DNA from: a virus
Length of the DNA: 20,601 nucleotides
Reading direction: 5' to 3' (one strand)
Virus record (IMG/VR): IMGVR_UViG_3300028393_002123
Span: 1 to 20,601 of that record
This document shows positions 1-6,228 of this stretch, piece by piece (position 1 is the first letter of the stretch; each line of letters starts with the position of its first letter). Position numbers and translations under genes: made by a program. Under the pieces are notes generated by a model. It searched no databases, had not been told where the DNA came from, and was given only the letters and a program-made list of their open reading frames with translations.

Positions 1-446
1 CTGAATGTGATAATGTCAAGAAGCTGGCTTTCAGAAATTTTACGGTATGTGATTTCCGGTGATGGTCCAAATACTTGAAATCGACCCCAAGAAATAGAAT
101 CTGAGTCGGCAGGCGACTCACCAGAAAGAGACAAAACACCAACGCCGTGGTGCCTGACCTGCTTCCCATGTATCCGCTTGGTTCCGCGTTTCATCACATG
201 TTCCTTGAAAAGCGTATCGGTCTGCGATTTGTCCGGTTGTCCGTTCCTTGATTTTGTCTCGATATGAAGCATGAACTGAATCTCTCTCGTCCCGAGCGAG
301 TCCACCTGGGTCATGTATTGATGAATCAGAAAATCAACATCGTTGACAGTCCTGCCGTGGTTGATCGAATACGATGGCAATTCAGGGTGCGATCGTATCC
401 ACTCCATCATTGGTTTGTCCTCCCCAAAGATTCGTCTTTTGGTCAT
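1..446 (-). CDS. Partial phage protein, possible PD-(D/E)XK nuclease (3' end beyond window)
   Basis: An open frame of 148 codons starts at ATG 446 and runs off the left edge without a stop. The start overlaps the methyltransferase stop as ATGA (443-446), so the two genes are translationally coupled. I do not recognise the family with certainty. The visible part has NDVDFLIH (residues 35-42), then a hydrophobic strand ending in HIETKSR (61-67) and Q75. A D, E-x-K, Q arrangement of this kind is seen in PD-(D/E)XK nucleases, with candidate residues D36 or D38, E63 and K65. Lying directly after a DNA methyltransferase, it could be a restriction partner or another DNA-processing nuclease. The nuclease call is inference from motif spacing; that the gene is real is well supported by the overlap and the long open frame. 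Confidence 0.7.
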   Translation of the reverse strand, partial: MTKRRIFGEDKPMMEWIRSHPELPSYSINHGRTVNDVDFLIHQYMTQVDSLGTREIQFMLHIETKSRNGQPDKSQTDTLFKEHVMKRGTKRIHGKQVRHHGVGVLSLSGESPADSDSISWGRFQVFGPSPEITYRKISESQLLDIITF

Positions 447-1660
447 TTTGAAACCCTTTCCGCGATGATTTTCCCGTTTGTTTCGTCAATCTCAAACCCG
501 ATCCATCTACGACCAAGGTTCTTTGAAGCGGCGGCGGTTGTCCCGCCCCCCATGAAAGGGTCGCAGACCACGTCGTTTTTATTGGTGAGCTTTCCGATCC
601 AGTATTCTGCCTCACTTTGTGATTGCTGCCAGTCGTGGTGCGTCTTTTCCTCACCGCCACTCATGGTATCGTTCACCATGATGCTGTTGTCATGCCTAGT
701 GCCTTTGACAAACCAAAGAACAGCCTTCCATCCAGCGTTTAGACCGTATTCACGCATCACGGTTGACCGTCCAGCATGGACGCAGGCGATGGTCCACCAA
801 TAGCGCAAATGCGGTCTTAGAGCGTCAAGAGCGGCCGGGATTTGGGTTTGTCCGACGTATAGAATCAGGCTTCCGCCTTCCATTAGTTTAGACGCGGCAA
901 ACTCCCCAAGCTCCGGTAACATTTCAGACGCTTTTCTATCGTATGGCGGGTCGGTGAAAATAAGTGAAACGCTGCCGTCTGGAATCTTGCCAGCATGGTC
1001 GCGGAAGTCGCCAATGATTAGGTTTTCAGGAATGTCGATTTCCTTTACTGCCTCTACTCGCTTTTCTTCACGGGCTGCTTTCTGACGGGTTTCCTTGATG
1101 TCCTTGGCGACTCTGTGGATGGCAACCTTCCGGTGTCTCAAGTCGTCAACGGTTTGTTGTGGAATTTCCCCTTTGTCCGCCGCGTCTTTAATGAGCTTCA
1201 CAGCATCAAGGGTCCGCTCGCCAATCCCAGCCTCCTTCGCTGCCTCGCGCCGGGTGTCGATCTTGGAAATCGGGTTCGGCAATTTTGCCAAAGGCGATTT
1301 TCTATCACCTCCACCCGCAGACAAATTGGCAACCGCCATCGGCCTGAGCAGCTCCTGCTTCCGCATCGCCAGCAACCCCTTGTCGTAGTCGCTAACATTG
1401 CGTCGGCCCTTCTGGTTGTCGATCATCCAGAGCATTGCCGCCGTGCGGTCCAAAAACTTCATCTCAACCGTCTCGAACGCGATCTTGTGCTTCGTGCAAA
1501 TATCGTGTCGGTTGTGGCCGTCGATCAACAACCCACTCCAAACGACAAGTGGGTCTCTGCATCCATCACGGATAATGTTAGATTCAAGCTGTGCCAGTTC
1601 TTCCGGCGCGAGTGGCGGGATCAACGCCTTAAATTCAGGATCAATTTTTATGGTCATCAT
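443..1660 (-). CDS. ParB-like domain fused to a beta-class DNA methyltransferase
   Basis: A two-part DNA modification enzyme of about 405 aa. The N-terminal part looks like a ParB/sulfiredoxin-type domain: KALIPPLAPEE, a DPLVVW strand, and IDGHNR at about residues 46-51 from the chosen start. A basic linker with HTH-like stretches follows. The C-terminal part is an S-adenosylmethionine-dependent amino methyltransferase, with TDPPYD (catalytic motif IV, DPPY about 237-240) preceding DPFMGGGTT (SAM-binding motif I, about 367-375). This is the beta-class order used by N6-adenine or N4-cytosine methylases. ATG 1660 (or the adjacent 1657) is preferred over a TTG at 1735, because family members typically begin just before a DPEFKALIPPL-like segment. 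It probably protects phage DNA from host restriction. The target site and the role of the ParB domain cannot be read from sequence. Confidence 0.9.
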   Translation of the reverse strand: MMTIKIDPEFKALIPPLAPEELAQLESNIIRDGCRDPLVVWSGLLIDGHNRHDICTKHKIAFETVEMKFLDRTAAMLWMIDNQKGRRNVSDYDKGLLAMRKQELLRPMAVANLSAGGGDRKSPLAKLPNPISKIDTRREAAKEAGIGERTLDAVKLIKDAADKGEIPQQTVDDLRHRKVAIHRVAKDIKETRQKAAREEKRVEAVKEIDIPENLIIGDFRDHAGKIPDGSVSLIFTDPPYDRKASEMLPELGEFAASKLMEGGSLILYVGQTQIPAALDALRPHLRYWWTIACVHAGRSTVMREYGLNAGWKAVLWFVKGTRHDNSIMVNDTMSGGEEKTHHDWQQSQSEAEYWIGKLTNKNDVVCDPFMGGGTTAAASKNLGRRWIGFEIDETNGKIIAERVSK

Positions 1661-1975
1661 ATTCAAAAAAGGCGCGGCCACAGGGTCATTCCGGCTTGAG
1701 CGAATCAGCGCGATGCTGATTCCCGAAATGGCCAAGTGGCCGCATTGATGGTTCGATTGTGTTCATTCCGGCTCAAGTCGGATGGTCGTCTTCAACGACG
1801 CGTTCAGATTGCTGAAATCCCGGTTTCAGCGCAAACGGAATGTTTGCTTAAATTTGCCAACAATAGTTCCCTGCCTCCGCTGCCGCCCTCCCAGCCCTTC
1901 TGAAATTAGGCGAGCGGTCAGCGGATGGCGCGACTCGTCGGCACACGCCGGGAGCCTAGGGAAAATCAAATCAAA
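1661..1975. other. Intergenic region with tandem hairpins
   Basis: About 315 bases without a supportable gene separate the SSB-like gene from the methyltransferase gene. The short plus-strand frames crossing it run into the SSB-like gene and have no family character. The stretch holds three consecutive inverted repeats (listed separately) and a repeated TCATTCCGGCT motif near 1686 and 1763, followed by oppositely oriented CTTGAGC and CTCAAG. It is the largest non-coding stretch in this half of the window. It could hold the methyltransferase promoter or leader, a terminator without a T-run, or a replication or packaging signal. Confidence 0.5.
1785..1847. repeat. Three tandem inverted repeats
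   Basis: Three perfect short palindromes occur in 63 bases: GTCGT-N5-ACGAC (1785-1799), GCTGAAA-N6-TTTCAGC (1811-1830) and, directly abutting, GCAAAC-N5-GTTTGC (1831-1847). Each can fold on either strand. None is followed by a T-run, so a classical intrinsic terminator is unlikely. They lie upstream of the methyltransferase start and downstream of the SSB-like gene. Confidence 0.6.
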
Positions 1976-2296
1976 TTACCATGGAATGTCGGCGGTTTCG
2001 TCATTCGGATCTGGCTCATACCCACTCTTCGGCGGCGTAGGCGGTGCCGTCGCAGTCTTCGGCATCACGGTGCGGCCTGGTGCCGTGTTGACGTGCTTCC
2101 AGTTGCCAATGATCGGCCCTTTCTGACCGGCTTCCCGTCGTTCCTTGCCGATGTCTTGGACGATAAATCCCGCATTTCCGTACTGATCGGTTCCGTCTCG
2201 ATTCTCAAAAAGAGTCAGGCTCAGATACTTTCCCTTCTTGCCTTCGTAGAGTTCGGACTTGTCGATTAGGCTTACGTTAATGTTCAGTCGTTGCAT
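1976..2296 (-). CDS. Single-stranded-DNA-binding-like phage protein
   Basis: A 106-aa protein. The first 70 residues form a beta-rich domain with INVSLIDKSELYEGKKGKYL and a QYGNAGF segment, which I associate with small phage OB-fold ssDNA-binding proteins. A Pro/Thr-rich linker (about 75-92) then leads to an acidic tail ending DETADIPW. That tail closely imitates the conserved SSB C-terminal tip (D-D-D-I-P-F), which recruits replication and repair proteins, with Trp replacing the final Phe. The likely role is coating single strands during phage replication or RecT-type recombination. The tail match is direct; the OB-fold assignment is inference. It starts at ATG 2296 with no Shine-Dalgarno sequence, only an A/C-rich leader containing CACCAAC. 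It is separated from the upstream zinc-ribbon gene by about 80 bases. Confidence 0.75.
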   Translation of the reverse strand: MQRLNINVSLIDKSELYEGKKGKYLSLTLFENRDGTDQYGNAGFIVQDIGKERREAGQKGPIIGNWKHVNTAPGRTVMPKTATAPPTPPKSGYEPDPNDETADIPW

Positions 2297-2374
2297 TGTG
2301 TTGTGTGTTGGTGAGATTGTTTAGAACTGAGTGATGCACGAAACGCTTAGGCGTCCGTGATCGGAATGTTCGGA

Positions 2375-2905
2375 TCAGATAATGTGAATCGGAGTAGCCC
2401 CGGTGATTGTTCGCGTGGCTGTTGACAACTTGATGGACTTGCGATCCGTGAACTTGTTATCCTTCAAGAATTGCACTCGCTCCTTCGCTAGTTCCAGCGG
2501 AGTCAGTCCCCGACTGGACGAGAAGAAGTAATCCATTTTGTGGCCTAGCGTCTCGTTTTTATATTCTACTTTGTATCCGTGTTTTGTTTTCATCGCGGCC
2601 CCATTATAGCAAACGGCTTTTCTGATAGTTGGCATTTTGGCTTGTTTTGAGTGGTTTTCGGCAGATTGCCCCTTATGGCAGTAGGCGGAATTTTTCTGAA
2701 TTTTTTGCTTGGTGCCATTTTCTGTTATTTCGCCAAGTCCTTCACTTTCGCAGTTTGGACACCCATATTTGCCGAGTGAGTCGTGGTCGAACTCGTAGCC
2801 GCAAAACGCGCACGGAAGAACCCGAACAAGCCGAGGCACATCGACCCCCACTACGTCTCCAGTTTGCGACGGTTTCCGGCTTCGATTTCGGTTCTTGGTT
2901 TTCAT
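2375..2905 (-). CDS. Hypothetical zinc-ribbon protein
   Basis: A 176-aa basic protein of unknown function. After a Lys/Arg-rich N-terminus there is a zinc-ribbon-like module, CAFCGYEFDHDSLGKYGCPNC (about residues 32-52), with two CxxC knuckles about 16 residues apart. The middle is polar and basic. The C-terminal third (from about 105) reads MKTKHGYKVEYKN, then an amphipathic helix with LELAKERVQFLKDNKF. The C-terminal part could be a separate domain or even an internal translation product from ATG 105; the frame is continuous, so I keep one gene. Its position between the resolvase and the SSB-like gene suggests a DNA-metabolism role, but nothing in the sequence fixes it. Confidence 0.65.
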   Translation of the reverse strand: MKTKNRNRSRKPSQTGDVVGVDVPRLVRVLPCAFCGYEFDHDSLGKYGCPNCESEGLGEITENGTKQKIQKNSAYCHKGQSAENHSKQAKMPTIRKAVCYNGAAMKTKHGYKVEYKNETLGHKMDYFFSSSRGLTPLELAKERVQFLKDNKFTDRKSIKLSTATRTITGATPIHII

Positions 2906-2947
2906 AGTCGTTAGGCTTCGTTCCGTGGGGTCGTGTGCTCAGGGGCG

Positions 2948-3442
2948 TTAGAGGTTGGAGATTCGTGCGTATTCGGCGATCAAAGCCGCGTCAATCATGC
3001 CGTCATGCGGCTTCGTGCATCGCGTCGATGCTAGCCATGTTTCATCCGGCCAGAGTTGACGCGCCTTGAGCAGTGCCGCTGGCTTTGTGTCACCCTTAGC
3101 GCATCCCGGCAGCATCTTTTTTTGCCATGTCTGCGGCGCGATTCTGTGATGGCGAATTGCTTTGCTTTCGAGCACTCCACGAATGGCCCCGTAGCTATCC
3201 CACATTGAGCAGAGAGCTTGTGCTCCTGGTGAATGCTTACCGGGGGTTTCGAGGATCACGGTCGAGGAGCTAAGATCGAATTGAGAGAGCCAGCGCATGA
3301 CTTCCCACGCATCGACCTCGTTGCCTTTAGACTTGCCTCTTGTCGGCATCGGAATGCCGGCAATCGGCGGTCCTGGGTGATCGGAGAGCGCGACTAGGCC
3401 GCCTGTCAGGCCGTTGTCGATGCCGATGTAAATCTGGCTCAT
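2948..3442 (-). CDS. RuvC-like Holliday junction resolvase
   Basis: A 164-aa RNase H-fold nuclease of the RuvC-like family common in phages. The acidic active site is visible: D9 in YIGIDNG, E65 in VILETP, and the C-terminal pair D147/D151 in HDGMIDA. The length matches compact phage or bacterial RuvC. It would resolve four-way junctions and branched intermediates created by RecT/exonuclease recombination and replication, and could debranch DNA before packaging. The start ATG 3442 overlaps the upstream 64-aa gene stop as ATGA. Family membership is clear from the motifs; substrate preference is inference. Confidence 0.88.
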   Translation of the reverse strand: MSQIYIGIDNGLTGGLVALSDHPGPPIAGIPMPTRGKSKGNEVDAWEVMRWLSQFDLSSSTVILETPGKHSPGAQALCSMWDSYGAIRGVLESKAIRHHRIAPQTWQKKMLPGCAKGDTKPAALLKARQLWPDETWLASTRCTKPHDGMIDAALIAEYARISNL

Positions 3443-3633
3443 TGGTCGAACTTTTCCACATGTTCAATCCTGGCATACCCGTAGCCAAACGCACGCAGCG
3501 CGGGTTCCACAAGCATCTCTAGCACGTCGGGCAACATAAGGTCGTCATCTGGCACCAAGATGGTGACTACCGGATGCTTCATGTTTGGCTTCTCGTTAGA
3601 CTGGTCCTTGGTGGGTTCAATGGTGATTTTCAT
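3439..3633 (-). CDS. Small conserved-looking hypothetical protein (64 aa)
   Basis: A 64-aa protein of unknown function. The first 18 residues are polar and Lys/Glu-rich. A beta strand, HPVVTILVP, leads to DDDLMLPDVLEMLVEPALRAFGYG, which reads as a strand-loop-helix. The start is ATG 3633 and not the TTG 33 bases upstream, because ATG 3633 forms an ATGA overlap with the preceding stop. Its own stop overlaps the resolvase start the same way. The leader before the ATG contains AACCAA, not a Shine-Dalgarno sequence. Proteins with this short shape are common companions of phage recombination genes, but I cannot assign a role. Confidence 0.7.
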   Translation of the reverse strand: MKITIEPTKDQSNEKPNMKHPVVTILVPDDDLMLPDVLEMLVEPALRAFGYGYARIEHVEKFDQ

Positions 3634-3845
3634 GGTAGATTGATTTGGTTCTCCAGTTTGCAAATAGCTTCCAGCAGCGTGTCGCCTTGCGAAGCATGGT
3701 CAGGATCAAGTTGCAAATGTTCGCAGCATTTTTCGTGCATCTCAAAAGCGTATTCAAGTTGTGCTATTTCCTCGTCTATTCGTCGGTCTTGGCAAACGTA
3801 GCAGGAAGGATGATCGCCATTACAGCGCGAGCAATTGGTTTTCAT
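3630..3845 (-). CDS. Small Cys-rich (zinc-finger-like) hypothetical protein (71 aa)
   Basis: A 71-aa protein with a Cys-rich N-terminus, CSRCNGDHPSCYVCQDRR, giving two CxxC pairs with a His between them, a plausible single zinc site. A charged helix follows (DEEIAQLEYAFEMHEKCCEHL). It is bracketed by ATGA overlaps on both sides (3842-3845 and 3630-3633), which supports both the gene and its start. The function is unknown; the zinc knuckle suggests nucleic-acid or protein binding. Confidence 0.7.
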   Translation of the reverse strand: MKTNCSRCNGDHPSCYVCQDRRIDEEIAQLEYAFEMHEKCCEHLQLDPDHASQGDTLLEAICKLENQINLP

Positions 3846-4054
3846 AGCGTCGGTTGGTTGTGTGGAGAATCCATAAATTCGATCACTGGTTTTTCGGCGC
3901 GTGATTGGCGGTATTGCAGTTCCACCCGCAGTGAGCCGATGACTACCGCCCCGGCGCGACAGATTGCCATGGCTTCCTCCGCGCTGATTTCCTTCTTCTC
4001 CAGTGCCGTTACGGTGCTAGCCATCTTCTTTCTCAGTTTCTCGATTGTGTTCAT
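3842..4054 (-). CDS. Small helical hypothetical protein (70 aa)
   Basis: A 70-aa protein with two predicted amphipathic helices, TIEKLRKKMASTVTALEKK and SAEEAMAICRAGAVVIGSLR, followed by a polar tail. No catalytic motif is visible and I do not recognise the family. Its start (ATG 4054) and stop both lie in ATGA overlaps with neighbours, so translation is coupled along the chain. The leader upstream of the ATG contains GGAACCAAA, a motif that recurs before several starts here. Confidence 0.68.
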   Translation of the reverse strand: MNTIEKLRKKMASTVTALEKKEISAEEAMAICRAGAVVIGSLRVELQYRQSRAEKPVIEFMDSPHNQPTL

Positions 4055-4491
4055 ATTGATTTCATTTTGGTTCCAAGTGCTTTGCTTAGGCAGATGTGCG
4101 CTCGTTTCATTTCGATCAGTTCTTTAGGGCAGTCTGCCAGTTTTAGACCGAGGATGCTTGCCACGGTGCTGTCAGGCAGTCCGCGCTGGCGTTCCATGTC
4201 TTTTGCGTTCATTCGACTGCGATAGTCTGGATTTGATCGTCGGTTGCGTTGTTTTTGAATGCGGTCTTGCCATAGATTCGGGTTGCTACGCTCTTTCTCT
4301 TTTTGTCTTTTCGCTCCATTGCGGTTTTTCTCTAGGTGCGCTCGATATTTTTCAGGATTCAGCTTGAGCTTTTCGAGGTATCTTTGATTCCGCGTTTTTC
4401 CCGGCAATGAAGACACACAACAATAGATCGCTGCCAATGACTCCCGCGAGGAAGTCGGTGACGTAGCGGAGCGGGAGGGCGCGGGATTCAT
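4051..4491 (-). CDS. Basic hypothetical protein with NP-x-(Y/W) repeats (146 aa)
   Basis: A strongly basic 146-aa protein. After a Ser/Pro-rich N-terminus (1-25) the centre contains three related units, beginning NPEKYRAHLEKNRNGAKR, NPNLWQDRIQKQRNRRS and NPDYRSRMNAKDMERQR. These look like tandem short positively charged helices. The C-terminal third (LPDSTVASILGLKLADCP, then ELIEMKRAHICLSKAL) resembles the HTH-like tail of phage proteins that carry this repeat style. Nucleic-acid binding is likely from composition, but no enzyme motif is seen. It starts at ATG 4491 in an ATGA overlap with the DnaA-like gene, so the two may act together. Confidence 0.68.
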   Translation of the reverse strand: MNPAPSRSATSPTSSRESLAAIYCCVSSLPGKTRNQRYLEKLKLNPEKYRAHLEKNRNGAKRQKEKERSNPNLWQDRIQKQRNRRSNPDYRSRMNAKDMERQRGLPDSTVASILGLKLADCPKELIEMKRAHICLSKALGTKMKSI

Positions 4492-4796
4492 GGCAGGATT
4501 CTGGCGTTGGTCTTTGTGATTGCAGATTTTAGCTTATTTACCATCTGTCGGAACTCGGCATTGCTGTCGTAAAGTTCCTGACAGCGGATCAGGGCGTGTC
4601 GTGCGCTTCCATGGTCCGTCATTCCAAGCTCGTTGGCGATTCGGATCAAGCTCCATGTCGGTCGAATGAGCTTAATCCCCCAGGCTGCGATATTGCGAGC
4701 TTTGCAGATCGGAAACTCCCGGCAGCGGCTTGTGATTTCTTCACGCGGAATGCCGGTGATTTCCGCGGTCAGGTCGATGATTTGTTGAGGAGTCAT
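4488..4796 (-). CDS. Standalone DnaA domain IV-like DNA-binding protein
   Basis: A 102-aa protein that resembles only the C-terminal DNA-binding domain of the initiator DnaA. The order of elements fits: an N-terminal helix with a TGIPREEITSRCRE segment (compare the nVs-edl-skkR stretch of DnaA), KARNIAAWGIKLI (compare aRqiAmyLareL), TWSLIRIANELGM, and the signature TDHGSARHALIRC at 60-72, which corresponds to the DnaA box-reading R/T-DH-x-T-x-x-HA motif. The AAA+ ATPase and domains I-III are absent, so it cannot load helicase by itself. It may bind DnaA boxes to direct or block host initiation, or act as a phage origin or transcription factor. The start overlaps the upstream stop as ATGA. Confidence 0.8.
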   Translation of the reverse strand: MTPQQIIDLTAEITGIPREEITSRCREFPICKARNIAAWGIKLIRPTWSLIRIANELGMTDHGSARHALIRCQELYDSNAEFRQMVNKLKSAITKTNARILP

Positions 4797-5101
4797 TTTG
4801 GCAATTTCGGAAGCGGCATCCAGCGTTTCAAGGATGCTAATTTTTCGGTGTCTGTCTCAATATATGAGTTGATGCGACCACTAGCCATTGGACACGCTTG
4901 TAAAGTTGAGATGCACCAATGCTCGTCGTATTCGTCCCAGACTGCAAAGTTAGCCCACGGCCACCCAAAGTCGCCTAGAATAAGAGTCCCGTTGCGAGGA
5001 GCGGTTTCTGGCGGCAACCATCTAGCTTCTTTTACGCATTGATTAAGCTTTGCCCATTCACTGGCCCGAACTGGGATCAGCGGATCGTTTTCTGTGTTCA
5101 T
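4793..5101 (-). CDS. DUF551-like small phage protein (102 aa)
   Basis: A 102-aa protein resembling the short DUF551-type proteins of phages. It has a W-L-P-P-E-T-A-P-R-N-G core, a following VL/LILGD-like strand, a WANFAVWDEY stretch with several Trp/Tyr residues, and the closing RWMPLPKLP. That ending matches the usual W-M-P-L-P tail of the family. ATG 5101 is chosen over the upstream GTG (5137) because it makes an ATGA overlap with the exonuclease stop. No biochemical function is established for this family; the gene sits inside the recombination and replication operon. Confidence 0.72.
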   Translation of the reverse strand: MNTENDPLIPVRASEWAKLNQCVKEARWLPPETAPRNGTLILGDFGWPWANFAVWDEYDEHWCISTLQACPMASGRINSYIETDTEKLASLKRWMPLPKLPK

Positions 5102-5781
5102 TGCGCGTTTTGCAGTTCGGATTCTGACTTCGACCACTCAAGCAACGCCGACTGAGATTCGGCCAACGCTGTCATGCGCTCGCTGGTTTCGTAGAGATAG
5201 GCTGAGAATGCTTTCAATCCGGTCAGTATCGACTCGGTGTAATCATCGCGCTGGACCTCGATGTGGAACGCCGGAAGACCGCGATGATAGGCCAAGAAAT
5301 GCCAGGATGTTGCGCCGGTGACGGCCATGCTGCCGTGAACTTGGTCTTTGTATTCGGACGGCAATTCGCCAGCTTGATGATACTGGATTAACTTTGATGC
5401 CCTTGGACATTTAATTTCAACGCCGGATGCCGTTTCGAGAATCAATCCATCGGGTGAGCATCCGAAAAGGCCGTGCTTGGACTTGGCGAATCCGATAGGA
5501 TCAACCGTCAGCCCGGTCATGCGCTGAAAATACTGAAGAGCTTCTGGCTCCTGCTCAATGCCTCGTTTGATGTCGGCGTTCTCAAAAACAGGCGGATCAG
5601 GAAAACCAGCGGCCTGAGCAAGCACGGCAGCGGTCGCAGTGATCTTAGCCTTCCGGCTTGTCGCATCGTTCTTGGTCAGCCAGGTGCCGAATGCGGAAGC
5701 GGTTAGATGGCCCTTTCGAGCTTCAAACCATTCCGGTGTGCGCTGGTCGCAGTCGATTAAGATGCAGTCTGGGTATTTCAT
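5098..5781 (-). CDS. YqaJ/lambda-type recombinase exonuclease
   Basis: A 227-aa PD-(D/E)XK nuclease of the YqaJ viral recombinase (lambda exonuclease) type. Visible motifs are RTPEWFEARKGHLTAS (14-29), the family-start QrT-eWfe-R-G-lTaS pattern; GIEQEPEALQYF (75-86); CSPDG with catalytic D111; VEIKCP with E122 and K124; and YKDQVHG (144-150), whose Gln aligns with the conserved Y-x-x-Q. Such enzymes degrade one strand of double-stranded ends to leave 3' single strands for an annealing protein. The RecT-family gene in the same window is the obvious partner, although the two are separated by the regulator locus. It starts at ATG 5781 with an ATGA overlap. Confidence 0.93.
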   Translation of the reverse strand: MKYPDCILIDCDQRTPEWFEARKGHLTASAFGTWLTKNDATSRKAKITATAAVLAQAAGFPDPPVFENADIKRGIEQEPEALQYFQRMTGLTVDPIGFAKSKHGLFGCSPDGLILETASGVEIKCPRASKLIQYHQAGELPSEYKDQVHGSMAVTGATSWHFLAYHRGLPAFHIEVQRDDYTESILTGLKAFSAYLYETSERMTALAESQSALLEWSKSESELQNAQ

Positions 5782-5990
5782 GGCTGTGTATCTTCGGTGT
5801 TGTGCAGAGAAAGAAGAGCGGCAGCCATTGCAGCCCGATCATCGACGTATCCATAATGCATCTCCATCATGCCGCGCAATGCCGTTTCAAGCTCGCGGCA
5901 CAGTCTGGCGTATTCGGGTAGCTTGGCACTTGAAGGCAGATCTCGCTTGTCCATGTCGATTTCCCTGAGGTCTGTTAGCGGCGTTTCCAT
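5778..5990 (-). CDS. Small hypothetical protein (70 aa)
   Basis: A 70-aa mildly acidic protein that is probably helical throughout: LPEYARLCRELETALRGMM then DDRAAMAAALLSL. No known motif is visible. It opens this block of coupled genes directly upstream of the exonuclease, with its stop in an ATGA overlap with that gene. A perfect 11-bp hairpin (6007-6035) ends 16 bases before its ATG 5990, so its translation or expression may depend on that structure. Confidence 0.65.
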   Translation of the reverse strand: METPLTDLREIDMDKRDLPSSAKLPEYARLCRELETALRGMMEMHYGYVDDRAAMAAALLSLHNTEDTQP

Positions 5991-6006
5991 TTACTTTTTG
6001 CGTTAC

Positions 6007-6035
6007 GTGCCATGCGCTTTTTTTGCGCATGGCAC
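6007..6035. repeat. Perfect 11-bp hairpin with 7-base T/A loop
   Basis: GTGCCATGCGC (6007-6017), seven T, then GCGCATGGCAC (6025-6035). On the minus-strand transcript the loop is A7. It sits between the 61-aa gene stop (6043) and the start at 5990. Neither side of the stem is followed by a T-run on its own transcript, so it is not a standard intrinsic terminator. RNA stabilisation, attenuation or processing are alternatives. Confidence 0.75.
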
Positions 6036-6042
6036 ATTGTGA

Positions 6043-6228
6043 TTAGGCAGCTTTATAAGCTACCTCGAAAGGGATGAGTTCGACCTTGGATGGGTCGATG
6101 TTGAGTTTCTGGCAGACTGCCGGAAGTGAAGCCTGCGTAGTGCAGGCAAGTGAGAGATTGTTTGGACTTTTAGCCCAACCAAATGAGAGAGTGAGGAATG
6201 TTTTATCAGACTTACGTTGGATCAGCAT
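6043..6228 (-). CDS. Small hypothetical protein, first gene of the left operon (61 aa)
   Basis: A 61-aa protein from ATG 6228, ending in TAA. A short N-terminal beta region (FLTLSFGW) is followed by a helix and the segment LPAVCQKLNIDPSKVELIPF. I do not recognise it. The frame stays open upstream as far as 6507, but that extension is Asn/Gln/Ser/Pro-rich, overlaps the opposing regulator gene and looks non-coding, so the internal ATG is preferred. It is the first minus-strand gene left of the switch region, a position often used by lytic-cycle regulators or small early proteins. The leader carries AAACCAACAAACAA with no Shine-Dalgarno sequence. Confidence 0.55.
   Translation of the reverse strand: MLIQRKSDKTFLTLSFGWAKSPNNLSLACTTQASLPAVCQKLNIDPSKVELIPFEVAYKAA

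Noticed and set aside
264-803. Plus-strand 179-aa ORF over the methyltransferase gene
   Set aside because: It is antisense to the conserved methyltransferase C-terminus and the edge gene, with no domain character.
1661-1735. TTG-initiated N-terminal extension of the methyltransferase
   Set aside because: The extra 25 residues are not family-like, and ATG 1660 immediately precedes the expected ParB-like start.
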